Numbered from the stretch's first letter, positions 1 through 8,713 are shown. The stretch is 64,000 nt of DNA from UBA4732 sp963823075 (GCA_963823075.1 CAWGKE010000001.1:620001-684000); one strand, 5' to 3'. The notes: generated by a model from the letters alone, not told the origin. Program-made: numbers and translations.

Positions 1-802
1 GGCGCTGGCGGTCGCGGCCGCGCCGGCGTCGGCGCACTTCAACATGCTCCTTCCGCAAAACCCATCCGTGAAGAAGGGCGAGGAAGTCGTCTTCGTCTAC
101 CAGTGGGGCCACCCCTACGAGCATGAGCTGTTCGACGCCCCGCCGCCGGAGGCGGTGACAGTGTTCTGGGCCGGGACGGCAAGGCGGCCGACCTGACGAA
201 ATCACTCGAAAAGACCACCGTCCCGGCCGGCGAGGCAAAACGGTCACGGCGTACCAGTTCCGCTTCACGCCTGATCAGCGCGGCGATTACGTCTTCCTGC
301 TGCGGACGCCGCCCATCTGGATGGCAGAAGACAAGCGAGTTCCTGCAAGACAACGTCAAGGTGGTGTCTGCACGTTCAAGCCCAGAAGGGTTGGGACGCA
401 AAGTTCCGCCCAGGAGCGGTCTGGAGCTGACGCCCCTGACGCGGCCTTACGGGCTCGAACCGGGCAATGATCTTTCAGGCGGAACTGGCCGGCGTGGCAA
501 GGAGATTCGGACTGGCACTTCGGTGACGTTTGAGATTTGTCCCCGTCGAGCACAGTTTGGTTGAAATCGAGCACTACCACGCCACGGCGCCGAAAAACAA
601 TTCCGGCCGACGAGTTTTGCACGCGCACGGCCAAAACCGACCTGCAGCGGCGTCGTGACGGCTACGCTGACCGATCCCGGTTGGTGGTGTCTGGCGGCCG
701 GGTCGGCAGGCGGGGATGAAGGACCACGACGGCAAGAGCTATCCGATCCGCGAGCGCAGCATCCTTTGGGTCCACGTCGATGAGAAGATCGCGGACAAGT
801 GA
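1..802 (+). pseudogene. NikK-like DUF4198 periplasmic protein, 5'-truncated and frameshifted
   Basis: The fragment starts inside a signal-peptide-like Ala-rich stretch followed by AHFNMLLPQNPSVKKGEEV and VYQWGHPYEHELFDA, which is typical of the DUF4198 / NikK proteins that accompany ECF nickel or cobalt transporters. Coding similarity then jumps between frames (GDYVFLLRTPPIW near 290; VVTATLTDPGWWCLAA near 650-690; SYPIRERSILWVHVDEKIADK ending at the stop at 800-802), so several single-base shifts are needed to restore one protein. It ends 21 bases before the CbiM-like gene, which fits a nickel/cobalt uptake operon. The start lies outside the window. Whether the shifts are biological or sequencing errors cannot be decided here; the conserved tail argues for errors. 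Confidence 0.6.
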
Positions 803-823
803 GGCCGCGGCGGGGGACGATTC

Positions 824-2302
824 ATGACCGCGGGCCTGTTTCCGATACAACCGCTCTTCGCCGTCCACATTTCCGATGGCGTGCTGACGTGGCCGTGGCT
901 GGCCGGCGGTTTCGCGCTGGCCGCCTTGCTGGCCGCCGTCGCCATGATCCGGGTGCGCGACGAGGAGATCCCGCGGATCGCCCTGATGACGGCCGCGTTC
1001 TTCGTCGCCTCGCTGATCCATGTCCCCGTCGGCCCGACCAGCGTTCACCTGCTGCTCAACGGCCTGCTCGGCGTCGTCATCGGCCGCCGCGCGCCGCTGG
1101 CCGTGCTGCTGGGGTTGACGCTCCAGGCCGTTCTCCTCGGCCACGGCGGCGTCACCGCCATCGGCGTCAACACCTGCATCATGGCCCTGCCTGCCCTTGG
1201 CGCCGCGTGGCTGTTCGGGACGCTGTGGGCCGGTACGCGCCAGGCGTGGTTCCGGTTCGGCCTGGTTGTCGTCGGCGTCGTGGTGTGGGTCGAGTGTTTG
1301 GTCTTCAGCGTCGCCCTTTTCTGGCTGAGCCTTGCCACGTCGCTTAACGGCGTCGCCTGGTTTGGGGCGGCGATGGTCGCCGTCAACCCCATCGCGCTGA
1401 CGGCCGCCGTGCTGCTGGGCGTCGGCGCGGCCCTGCTGGAACGGCGACTTCGCCACGCTTCGGAGTTCCCGGCCGGGCTGCTGGCCGGCATGGCGGCGGT
1501 GCTGGCGACGCTGGCCCTCAACGCGGCCGTGCTGCTCCTCGGCGGCGCGGACGATTGGCACAGCATCGTCCTCCTGGTGTTCATCGTCCATACGCCGATC
1601 ATCGCAGTGGAAGGGGCGATCCTTGGCTTCGCCGTGGGGTTCCTGGCGCGGGTCAAGCCGGAGATGCTGGGTGGGTTGTGGGGTGGGGCGAAGCGGCCTA
1701 TTGCATTGCCCCCCCCTGCCCTGCTCTTGTTCGCCGTACTCGGCGTGCTGTGGGCGTCCTCTCCGGCCCAGGCCCATCGCCTCGACGCCGGCTACACGGT
1801 GCGGCCGGACGGGCAAATCCAGGTGGAGAGCTGGTTCGACATCGGCGGCCAGCCGCCCGCCGGGGCCAAGGTGCAGGTGTTCCGTCCCAACGGCGACTTG
1901 TTGACTGAGGGGAGCCTGGACGAGCAAGGCGTCTTCGTGTTCCATCCGAAGGAAGCGGAAGACTTGCGGGTGGCGGTTTCGGCCGGCGCCGGGCATCGCG
2001 CGGAGTTTGTGGTGCCGCGGGACAAGCTGGGAGCGGCCGCCCCCATCTCTCCCGGAGAAGTCCCTGCATCGAAGCCGGCGCCGATGATTCCGCACACGTC
2101 CCAGCTCGATTACAAGGATGTCGTGACCGGCTTCGCCTTCCTGCTCGGCCTCGCCGCCTTCCTGCTGAGCCTCCGCAACATGAAGCGCTTGCGGGAGCTG
2201 AAACGGGCGCAGGAACCGCCCGCCCCGCCGAACGGCGCCGGCCCCGCGGACAACGATCACTTTTCAGCCGGGAAAACGTCCTCCAGCGGCACCTCCCACT
2301 GA
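824..2302 (+). CDS. CbiM/NikM substrate-binding membrane component fused to a NikL-like domain
   Basis: The N-terminal half matches the S-component of cobalt/nickel ECF transporters: VHISDGVLTWPW near residue 14 (metal-binding His), PVGPTSVHLLLNGLLG near 70 and LGHGGVTAIGVNT near 105, with about seven hydrophobic helices. After a helix around residue 300 (ALLLFAVLGVLWA) a second domain begins at AHRLDAGYTVRPDG (about 316) and resembles NikL: an extracytoplasmic beta domain followed by a C-terminal membrane helix (VTGFAFLLGLAAFLLSL, about 432-448). So NikM and NikL appear joined. No CbiQ or CbiO follows; the next gene is convergent and overlaps this 3' end by 46 bp. A GGGGGA ribosome-binding site precedes the ATG. 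Metal choice (Ni or Co) cannot be read from sequence. Confidence 0.85.
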   Translation: MTAGLFPIQPLFAVHISDGVLTWPWLAGGFALAALLAAVAMIRVRDEEIPRIALMTAAFFVASLIHVPVGPTSVHLLLNGLLGVVIGRRAPLAVLLGLTLQAVLLGHGGVTAIGVNTCIMALPALGAAWLFGTLWAGTRQAWFRFGLVVVGVVVWVECLVFSVALFWLSLATSLNGVAWFGAAMVAVNPIALTAAVLLGVGAALLERRLRHASEFPAGLLAGMAAVLATLALNAAVLLLGGADDWHSIVLLVFIVHTPIIAVEGAILGFAVGFLARVKPEMLGGLWGGAKRPIALPPPALLLFAVLGVLWASSPAQAHRLDAGYTVRPDGQIQVESWFDIGGQPPAGAKVQVFRPNGDLLTEGSLDEQGVFVFHPKEAEDLRVAVSAGAGHRAEFVVPRDKLGAAAPISPGEVPASKPAPMIPHTSQLDYKDVVTGFAFLLGLAAFLLSLRNMKRLRELKRAQEPPAPPNGAGPADNDHFSAGKTSSSGTSH

Positions 2303-4239
2303 CCAATGCCGACGCTGACCACGGCCAGGTTGCGCTTGTGGTCCACGCGGATGATTCGCCCCGGCTTGTCGAAGCGCGGCACCTTGACCGGATCACCCGG
2401 TTGCAACCGCAGCCGCGCCTCGCGCAGCGCCGCCGCTTCCTCCGCCTCGCGCTCCAGCGTCTCGGTCTTGTGCCGCAATTCCTCGCGCTGGCGCTCCGCC
2501 TCGTGCTGCGCCGCCAGCGCTGTCTCGCGAGCCTTCTCCGTCTCCTCGCGCAGCTTTTGCAGCTGAGCCATTTCCGGGGCACGCTTCTGACGCCGCCGCA
2601 GGTACTTGTGGGCGCGCTTGAGCAGGTCGCGCGGCAGTTTCAGCCGGCGGGCGATCCGCAGGGCGTTGCTCATGCCGTACTGGCCGATGTGCAGCCGGTA
2701 CGTCGGCCGCAGCGTCTCCACGTCGAACTCGACGGCCCCGTTCTCCGCCCGCTCGTTGTGGAACGCATACGTTTTCAGATCGCCCAAATGGGTCGTGACC
2801 ATGGCCCGGCAGCCGCGCTCGTCGAGGCCGTCGAGGATGGCCCGGCCCAACGCCGCCCCCTCGGTCGGGTCGGTGCCGGCGCCCAGCTCGTCCAGCAGCA
2901 CCAGACTATGGGCGTCGGCCTCTTTCAGGATGAAGGCGATCCGCGAGATGTGAGAACTGAACGTGCTGAGCGACTGTTCCAGGCTCTGCTCGTCGCCGAT
3001 GTCGGCCAGGATGCGGTTGAACACGGGGACGTTGCTGCCCTCCCCCGCGGGGATGTGCATGCCGCACTGGGCCATCAGGCACAGCAGGCCCGCCGTCTTG
3101 AGACAGACCGTTTTGCCGCCGGTGTTCGGCCCCGTGATGACGAGCAGGTTGAAGCCGAAGCCGAGGCGGATGTCGATGGGGACCACTTCCCTCGTAGGGA
3201 ACAGGGAAGAGGGAACAGGGGACAGGGAAGAGGATGCGGCGTCGGCGCTGCTGTTCCCTGTTCCCTGTTCCCTGTTCCCTCGGAAGAGATGAATCAGCAG
3301 CGGGTGCCGCGCCTGCCGCAGCCAGAGCCGGCCGTCGGTGTTCACGTCCGGGGCGTACATGGCGAAGTCGCGGCTGAAATGGGCCTTGGCGGTGATGAGG
3401 TCGAGGCGGGCGAGGACGTCGATGGCGAAGACCAGCGGTTTGGCCACCCGGCCGACCTCGACGCTGAGCCGGCGCAGGATGCGCCGCACCTCGCGGTCCT
3501 CGTCGCCCTTGAGGACGGCCCGCTCGGAACTGAGGTTGGCGATGCCGGCCGGCTCGATGAACACCGTCTCGCCGGTGGCGCTGGTGCGGTGGACGACGCC
3601 CTGGAGTTTGTGGCGGTGGTTGACGGCGACGGGCAGGACGTAATGGTCGCCGCTGACGGTGGCATTGGGATAACGGAGGATCTCGCGGAGCTTGGGGTCG
3701 TGGAGCAGACGGCGGATGTGGTGCTGGACGCGGTCGTCCACGTCGGCGATCTTCTGGCGAATCTGGGCTAGCTCGGGGCTGGCCATGTCGAGGACGTGAC
3801 CGCGGCCGTCGATGCAGCCGCTGATCGTCTTGGCGATGGGGCCGAGATCCTCCACCGGGGCGAGCAGGTCGGACAGGCCGCCGAGGCGGTCGCTGAGGCG
3901 CATGCGGTAGCGATAGATGTTGCCGGTGCAGCTGAGCGTATCGGCGACTTCGAGGAGTTGTTCAATCGTCAGCTGGGCGCCGATGGCGGCGCGGCGGACG
4001 ACCAGGCGCACGTCATGCAATCCCCCGAACGGCGGAGCCTGGCCGGCGCTGAGAGCATCCACCATCTCGGAGACGAGGGCCAGCTCGGCGCGGACGGCGT
4101 CGGCGTCGGTGGACGGCTCCAGGCCGCGCGCCAGCTCCTTGCCGAGCGAGCTGGCGGCGTAGCCGGCCAGCAGCTCGCGCACCTTGCCGAATTCGAGCAA
4201 ATCCAGGGTGTGGGAATCCATGATGGCCGCGTCGCTCAT
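2257..4239 (-). CDS. mutS2: MutS2-family ATPase without a Smr domain
   Basis: About 660 residues. The N-terminal DSHTLDLLEFGKVRELLAGY, a MutS core and clamp, Walker A GPNTGGKT near residue 369, the LSTFSSHISRI signature and Walker B LLDELGAGTDP near 445 identify a MutS2 ATPase. It ends after a basic coiled coil and a KOW-like strand domain (PGDPVKVPRFDKPGRIIRV); the C-terminal Smr nuclease domain of most MutS2 proteins (usually about 780 residues) is absent. MutS2 acts on branched DNA to limit recombination and, in Firmicutes, on collided ribosomes; without Smr the nuclease role is doubtful. Start chosen at MSDAAIMDSH; a second Met at 4221 is possible. Residues about 320-348 are low-complexity and derive from an inserted palindromic repeat. 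Confidence 0.9.
   Translation of the reverse strand: MSDAAIMDSHTLDLLEFGKVRELLAGYAASSLGKELARGLEPSTDADAVRAELALVSEMVDALSAGQAPPFGGLHDVRLVVRRAAIGAQLTIEQLLEVADTLSCTGNIYRYRMRLSDRLGGLSDLLAPVEDLGPIAKTISGCIDGRGHVLDMASPELAQIRQKIADVDDRVQHHIRRLLHDPKLREILRYPNATVSGDHYVLPVAVNHRHKLQGVVHRTSATGETVFIEPAGIANLSSERAVLKGDEDREVRRILRRLSVEVGRVAKPLVFAIDVLARLDLITAKAHFSRDFAMYAPDVNTDGRLWLRQARHPLLIHLFRGNREQGTGNSSADAASSSLSPVPSSLFPTREVVPIDIRLGFGFNLLVITGPNTGGKTVCLKTAGLLCLMAQCGMHIPAGEGSNVPVFNRILADIGDEQSLEQSLSTFSSHISRIAFILKEADAHSLVLLDELGAGTDPTEGAALGRAILDGLDERGCRAMVTTHLGDLKTYAFHNERAENGAVEFDVETLRPTYRLHIGQYGMSNALRIARRLKLPRDLLKRAHKYLRRRQKRAPEMAQLQKLREETEKARETALAAQHEAERQREELRHKTETLEREAEEAAALREARLRLQPGDPVKVPRFDKPGRIIRVDHKRNLAVVSVGIGQWEVPLEDVFPAEK
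3196..3280. repeat. palindromic AGGGAACAGGGA-type repeat inserted in frame in mutS2
   Basis: Purine-rich tandem units (AGGGAACAGGGA, GGGAACAGGGGACAGGGA) are followed after about 25 bases by the complementary pyrimidine-rich run (repeated TTCCCTG). The block can fold as a long hairpin. It lies wholly inside the MutS2 frame, just before the ATPase domain, adds about 28 residues rich in Ser, Ala and Pro, and does not break the frame. Confidence 0.75.
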
Positions 4240-4398
4240 GCCCCAGGGACAGCCGGGCGGCGGTGCGGGTTCGCGGCCGCCGATGCGGTATTGTACCGGG
4301 ATCGGCGCATTCTTGCCCATGCCTGCCGGTTGCCTCGCCTTCCCGGCCGGGTTACAGTGAATCAACGTCGGAAAGACGCGGCCCAAGGAGGGCGAATC

Positions 4399-4929
4399 AT
4401 GCAACCGTTGAAAGTCCGCAAGCCGTCCACCGTCCCACCCTGCTTCGTCGCCATCGACTTCGAGACGGCGGATCGCGGCAACGACAGCGCCTGCGCCCTC
4501 GGCCTGATCCGGGTCGTCGGCACGGAGATCGTCGAGCGGACTCACTTCCTGATCCGGCCGCCGCGACGCGCGTTCGTCTTCACCTACGTGCATGGCATCA
4601 CCTGGGAGCGCGTGGCCGGCGAGCCGACGTTCGCCGACCTGTGGCCGCGCATCCGCGAGCAACTGCACGGCGCGGATTTCGTGGCGGCGCATAACGCCCC
4701 GTTCGACCGCTCGGTGCTGAAGGCGTGTTGCGAGCGGGCGGGACTGCCGGTCCCCGACCTGCGTTTCGAGTGCAGCATGAGGATCGCCCGCGCCGCCTGG
4801 GACGTGCGGCCGACGAAGCTGCCGGACGTGTGCCGGCACCTGGGCATCTCCCTGCTCCACCACGACGCGCTGTCCGACGCGGAGGCATGCGCTCGGATCG
4901 TCCTCGCGGCGCGCGGGAAACAGGCGTGA
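4399..4929 (+). CDS. DEDDh 3'-5' exonuclease (DNA polymerase III epsilon-like)
   Basis: A 176-residue protein with the exonuclease motifs of the DnaQ family: ExoI FVAIDFETA (about residues 16-24), ExoII AAHNAPFDRSVL (about 97-108) and ExoIII HHDALSDAEA (about 153-162). The YVHGITWERV segment after the first motif is typical of stand-alone epsilon-like exonucleases. It should remove 3' nucleotides in DNA repair or proofreading. The ATG at 4399 is preceded at a good distance by AAGGAG (4385-4390), so this start is preferred over upstream in-frame codons. It is divergent from mutS2. No fused GIY-YIG or BRCT domain is present, so it is not the UvrC-like or DinG-like form. Confidence 0.88.
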   Translation: MQPLKVRKPSTVPPCFVAIDFETADRGNDSACALGLIRVVGTEIVERTHFLIRPPRRAFVFTYVHGITWERVAGEPTFADLWPRIREQLHGADFVAAHNAPFDRSVLKACCERAGLPVPDLRFECSMRIARAAWDVRPTKLPDVCRHLGISLLHHDALSDAEACARIVLAARGKQA

Positions 4930-5522
4930 TCCGCGGCCCTTGGCCCCAAGAAAACAAGATGGCGCCGACCCGGCCCTCGGCCCCCCTGTCCGCCGTCCGC
5001 TCTTCCATGCGGTGCCCGGCGCCGGCGGGGCGACAGCGACCGGTCCTCATCTGCGCCAATCGGCAGCGGTGATGCGCCAAGTGGCGCGTCATTTGGCGCA
5101 TCGTAAGTCGTTGGTACACAAGGACTTTCTGGCCATGCGCCAATGCGCCACACTTCCGGGCGCCGGGACACATTTCTGCTTCCTCGCGGACCTCGGCGGA
5201 TGGGCGCTTGGCCATGACGCACCTCGATGTTGCGGAAACGCTGGGCGAAAGTCGAGTGTACCACGCGGGAACGGCGTCTGGGCAGTGGAAATAGAGAGCA
5301 ACTGGATGGCAGACGGGTGCCGATAGCCGCCCACGAACGCCGCCCGGAGCGAAACGGGTCGGAGCGTCAGTCCCATCGATTCGCGATGCCTTTTGATGCT
5401 CCGATGAGCCGCGCCCTTGCCAGTCTGCCTGGCCTCCTCCAACGAACAGCCCCGGCCGCGCCCGCCTGTAGAGGCGCCCGCCGCGCCGCCGCGCCCTGCT
5501 CCAAGCCGGCGGATGAATTCTT
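4930..5522. other. intergenic region with a 10-bp perfect inverted repeat
   Basis: No convincing gene is seen. It holds several GCGCCAA words; the clearest structure is GATGCGCCAA (5071-5080) facing TTGGCGCATC (5093-5102) over a 12-base spacer, with an ATGCGCCA word again near 5137. The symmetry suggests a protein-binding site or a hairpin; function is unknown. Confidence 0.4.
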
Positions 5523-5552
5523 TTGACGGCTTGCTTGTGGGGCGGCTAGTAT
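5523..5552 (+). promoter_or_regulatory. sigma70-type promoter for the downstream membrane protein
   Basis: TTGACG (5523-5528), an 18-base spacer and TAGTAT (5547-5552), 50 bases before the start at 5602. Confidence 0.5.
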
Positions 5553-5601
5553 GTTGGACGGCATCAATCCGGCCGGCAAGCTTCATTGACGAGAGGTGAC
5601 C

Positions 5602-6306
5602 ATGTTGCCCAACCTCATTTACGCTATCGTCTATGGCCTCGGCCGCGCTCCCGAGGCCATATTCGCCCAGCTGTTTCCGGGGTGCCGGGCCACCGACGAG
5701 GGATCAGTCGCCAAGGTCGTGCGGTGCGAGCAGTGTACCGTTGAATACGTCTATCAAGTGCGGCGCCGGTCGCAGGGCGGGTCTGTGGGCTTCCTCGTCG
5801 CCGACCACGAGGCCGCTGCGAGGAGTGCAGCGGGAAACCTGAAAACTCTCTTGTCGTGCGCCTGCGAGCCTGTGCCCTGTCCGAAGTGCGGCTGGCTTCA
5901 GCGCGATATGGTCCGGCAGGCCCGGCAACTGAAATACCGCGGTTTGCTGACTGCCGGCGTCGTCCTGTTCCTTGCAGGTTGCATCCTGTTGGGCGCCTTT
6001 ATGCTTGTCGAAGGGATCGCGCAAGCGACCAAGTCCCCCTGGGTGGGTTGCGCGGCGGTGATCGTTGGCCTCCTCGCCTTGGGTGCAGCCGCCCTGGCCG
6101 CCGTCCTCTTGGTGCTGAGGTTCCTCCTACCCTGGTTCTACGATCCGAACACGGCCGACGTTGAGGGCCGCATCGCACTGGGACGAAGTCGGGCGGTGAG
6201 CAAGCAGCTTTATGAATCCGGCGCGATAGTTCTATCCGGCGATCCGACGGTTCAGATAAATGAGATAATTGTGTCATCTCATATTAAAGGTAGCGATTTG
6301 AACTGA
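5602..6306 (+). CDS. hypothetical membrane protein with Cys pairs and two TM helices
   Basis: A 234-residue protein, family not recognised. The N-terminal half carries two cysteine pairs, CEQCTVEY (about residue 36) and CACEPVPCPKCGW (about 87-99), that could form a zinc ribbon. Two strong hydrophobic helices follow (GLLTAGVVLFLAGCILLGAF, about 113-132, and a segment around 150-178), then a charged tail of about 55 residues. The gene has its own promoter. The upstream GTG at 5596 overlaps the GAGAGG ribosome-binding site, so the ATG at 5602 is preferred. Confidence 0.65.
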   Translation: MLPNLIYAIVYGLGRAPEAIFAQLFPGCRATDEGSVAKVVRCEQCTVEYVYQVRRRSQGGSVGFLVADHEAAARSAAGNLKTLLSCACEPVPCPKCGWLQRDMVRQARQLKYRGLLTAGVVLFLAGCILLGAFMLVEGIAQATKSPWVGCAAVIVGLLALGAAALAAVLLVLRFLLPWFYDPNTADVEGRIALGRSRAVSKQLYESGAIVLSGDPTVQINEIIVSSHIKGSDLN

Positions 6307-6336
6307 TACACGATCCGGTTGGGTGTGTCTGTTTCT

Positions 6337-6386
6337 CGTTTAGCCGCGGTTCGCAGAACCGCGGTTCTGCGAACCGCGGCTAAACG
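6337..6386. repeat. 50-bp perfect palindrome
   Basis: A perfect, loop-free palindrome centred on CCGCGG, with arms built from TTTAGCCGCGG and TTCGCAGAACC words. It lies 31 bases after the stop of the membrane protein, so its RNA would form a very stable hairpin. No T-run follows, so it may be a dispersed repeat more than a classical terminator. Confidence 0.8.
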
Positions 6387-6471
6387 GACAGCGACAACCG
6401 CGCCATGCGTGAGAGCGCTTTCGCTCATCGTTTTTGGACCGTTCGTCACTGTCGGCGGGTGCGCCGCGCCG

Positions 6472-6544
6472 GGCGCCATGCTTTCGCGGCCCCCTGCATC
6501 GCCCCCGTCTTCTTGGGCGTGCCACACCGCGAAAGCTAGGCGCC
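6472..6544. repeat. solo REP-like element, same family as the RAYT-flanking repeats
   Basis: The left arm GGCGCCATGCTTTCGCGG and the right arm CCGCGAAAGCTAGGCGCC are inverted copies with two mismatches, around a variable 37-base centre. The core ATGCTTTCGCGGCC is the same as in the two repeats that bound the transposase near 20.1-20.8 kb. It appears to be a non-autonomous copy. Confidence 0.75.
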
Positions 6545-6575
6545 CCGCAGCTGAGAACGATGGTTCCGTTTCTGC

Positions 6576-7298
6576 TCACGGCGTCCGGCCGGCGGCCTGG
6601 CCCAGTTGGGCGACGAAATCCGCATGTTCGGGGCTGGCCAGGCCTTGCTGGAGCAAGGAAAGGACCCGGCCCAGGTCGCGGCGCACCAGCGCCGCCGCGT
6701 CCAGCCACAGACCGGGAAAGACCTCGCTGCGGTATATGCCCGCGGCGTCCGGGGGCAGCCGTGTGTACTGTCCGCCGCGCCGCACGAACCAGTCGATCTC
6801 TCCGTCCGGCACGCGCCAGACGATGTACTCCTGAACGTCGTAGCGCTGGTACAGCTGCAGCTTTGGCCCGGTGTCGAGGGGAATGCTGCTGGCGGCGACT
6901 TCGACCACTAACTCGGGGCCGCCCTCCACGTAATCATCCGCGCTGATCCGAACGCGCCCGCCATGCGCGGGCCGGATGAACAGCATCGCGTCCGGCTGCG
7001 GCATGCTGCTGGCACCCAGCCGGACGGAGCCTTCGGCGGCGCCCATCACTCCTGGGGTGAAGGCCTCATACGTTCCCAGCCAGGTGACCAGGTTCGCGTG
7101 GGGGCCCGCGTGTTCTCCCAAGCTCACCGGAGGCGGCATGGAAACGACTCCTTCGATCAATTCGGCCTTTTTCAGGTGGGGCATGGCGTCATAGCGGCGC
7201 TCGAACTCCGCGCGGGTCAGGCGATCGCCGTGGACCAGGGGCGGGATCGGGCCGTTGGTCGTCTCCTCGGGGGCGGTGTGCGTCTGCGGAGCGGTCAT
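6576..7298 (-). CDS. Uma2 family protein (PD-(D/E)XK fold)
   Basis: About 240 residues. RLTRAEFERRYDAMPHLKKAELIEGVV, SVRLGASSMPQPDAMLF, GGPELVVEVAASS and KLQLYQRYDVQEYIVW are the hallmarks of the Uma2/DUF820 family, with candidate nuclease residues Glu (AELIEG), PD (QPDAML) and ExA/S (LVVEVAAS). These proteins are very abundant in planctomycetes and cyanobacteria; the fold suggests a nuclease but cellular roles are largely unknown. The start at 7298 (MTAPQT) has a GAGG site about nine bases upstream; longer starts at 7316 or 7367 are possible. It stands alone between a repeat and the divergent thiO gene. Confidence 0.85.
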   Translation of the reverse strand: MTAPQTHTAPEETTNGPIPPLVHGDRLTRAEFERRYDAMPHLKKAELIEGVVSMPPPVSLGEHAGPHANLVTWLGTYEAFTPGVMGAAEGSVRLGASSMPQPDAMLFIRPAHGGRVRISADDYVEGGPELVVEVAASSIPLDTGPKLQLYQRYDVQEYIVWRVPDGEIDWFVRRGGQYTRLPPDAAGIYRSEVFPGLWLDAAALVRRDLGRVLSLLQQGLASPEHADFVAQLGQAAGRTP

Positions 7299-7419
7299 GG
7301 TTTTGGCCCTCACCATCTCGATTCGGCTCTTCGCCTCCAGGCTAACAGCCGCCGACGAATCGAACAACGCAAGTCCGGGCGTCTGAACGGCCGGCCGCCG
7401 TCGTCCCTATAACAACCGC

Positions 7420-8547
7420 ATGGCGGAACCTGCGGACGTGTTGATCCTCGGCGGCGGCGTCATCGGCCTGACCACGGCCTATTTCCTGGCGCGCGAGGGC
7501 GTCCGCGTCTCCCTCCTCGACAAGGGCGATTTCGGCCGCGAGGCGTCGTGGGCCGGCGCCGGCATCATCCCGCCCGCCGGCGAACGCCCCGCGAGGACGC
7601 CGTTCGATCGTCTCCGCGCTTTCAGCTCCGCCATGTATCCCGATCTCTCCCGCTGCCTGCGCGAGCAGACCGGCATCGACAACGGCTACTACGTCTGCGG
7701 CGGCCTGGAGCTGGACGAACCCGCCCATCCGCTTCCCGTCGAGGAATGGCGCGCCGAGGGCATCGTCTTCCGCGAACTGGAGGGCGCCGCGCTGCGGGCC
7801 GTGGAACCCGCCCTGTCCCCTGCCTTGCCCCGCGCGTATCACCTGCCGGGCATGGCTCAGGTCCGCAATCCGCGCCATCTCAAGGCCCTCATCGTCGCCT
7901 GCCAGACGGAGGGCGTCCGGCTCCATCCGCGCCGCGCCGCAACCGGATTCGTGCGGACAGGGCGGCGCGTCGATGCGGTGCAGACCGATCAAGGGCTGCT
8001 GTCCGCCGGGCAATTCCTGGTGACGGCCGGCGCCTGGACGGACGGCCTGCTGCAATCGGTCGGCGTCCGGCTCGGCGTCCATCCGGTGCGCGGCCAGATC
8101 GCCCTGCTCCAGACGGACGAACGGCGCCTCCGACCCGTGCTGCTCCACGGCAAGCGCTACCTCGTCGCCAGGGATGACGGCCGGGTGCTGGTCGGTTCGA
8201 CGGAGGAGAATGCCGGCTTCGACGCCCGCCCGACCGCCGCCGCTGTCGCCGAACTGCTGGCCTTCGCCGCGGAACGGGTTCCGTCGCTGGCGGGCGCGGC
8301 CGTGGAGCGCTGCTGGGCGGGGCTGCGTCCCGGCAGCCCCGACGGGCTGCCCTTCCTCGGCGCCGCGCCGGATTACTCGAACCTGTTCGTCGCGGCCGGC
8401 CACTACCGCGCGGGCATCCAGCTGTCGCCGGGAACGGGCCGGGTGATGACCGATCTGCTCCTGGGCCGCACGCCGGTTGTGCCGCTGGAAGCGTTCCGCC
8501 TCGACCGGCCGCCCGCGCCGCCCGCGCGGACGGCATTCCGATCTTGA
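7420..8547 (+). CDS. thiO: glycine oxidase ThiO / FAD-dependent D-amino acid oxidase family
   Basis: A 375-residue flavoprotein. The Rossmann dinucleotide motif VLILGGGVIGLTTAYFLAREG lies at residues 7-27, followed by LLDKGDFGREASWAGAGIIPP, typical of ThiO. GAWTDGLL (about 206), a GQIALLQTDERRLRPVLLHGKRYLVAR substrate-domain strand, VGSTEENAGFD and the C-terminal AGHYRAGIQLSPGTGRVMTDLL complete the fold. ThiO oxidises glycine to iminoglycine for the thiazole of thiamine. No other thiamine genes are adjacent, so another amino-acid oxidase activity remains possible. Length is normal for the family. Confidence 0.85.
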   Translation: MAEPADVLILGGGVIGLTTAYFLAREGVRVSLLDKGDFGREASWAGAGIIPPAGERPARTPFDRLRAFSSAMYPDLSRCLREQTGIDNGYYVCGGLELDEPAHPLPVEEWRAEGIVFRELEGAALRAVEPALSPALPRAYHLPGMAQVRNPRHLKALIVACQTEGVRLHPRRAATGFVRTGRRVDAVQTDQGLLSAGQFLVTAGAWTDGLLQSVGVRLGVHPVRGQIALLQTDERRLRPVLLHGKRYLVARDDGRVLVGSTEENAGFDARPTAAAVAELLAFAAERVPSLAGAAVERCWAGLRPGSPDGLPFLGAAPDYSNLFVAAGHYRAGIQLSPGTGRVMTDLLLGRTPVVPLEAFRLDRPPAPPARTAFRS

Positions 8548-8572
8548 AGCCATTTCGGTAAGATCAAGAAGA

Positions 8573-8686
8573 TTCACCGCAGAGAACGCGGAGAACGCGG
8601 AGAGAAGACATAAAGAGGGTTCCAAAGGAACTGCCGCCGTGCTTTTCTCTTTCTTCTCTCTGCGCTCTCTGCGTTCTCGGCGGTGA
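8573..8686. repeat. palindromic TTCACCGCAGAGAACGCGGAG-type repeat, copy 1
   Basis: TCACCGC followed by GAGAACGCGGAG repeats at the left is complementary to TCTCTGCG...TTCTCGGCGGTGA at the right, around a variable centre. A second copy lies at 25670-25787. Both are intergenic, sitting between co-directional genes. Confidence 0.8.
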
Positions 8687-8713
8687 GATTATTCTTGAGA
8701 GGGTCCGCAGCCA

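Noticed and set aside
662..2260. Long minus-strand open frame of 532 codons opposite the CbiM-like gene
   Set aside because: Composition is that of a GC-rich antisense shadow (Arg, Gln, His, Gly-rich, no motif), fully overlapping a clear membrane protein.
2338..3771. Plus-strand open frame of 477 codons opposite mutS2
   Set aside because: It is the antisense of conserved MutS2 motifs and has no recognisable domain.
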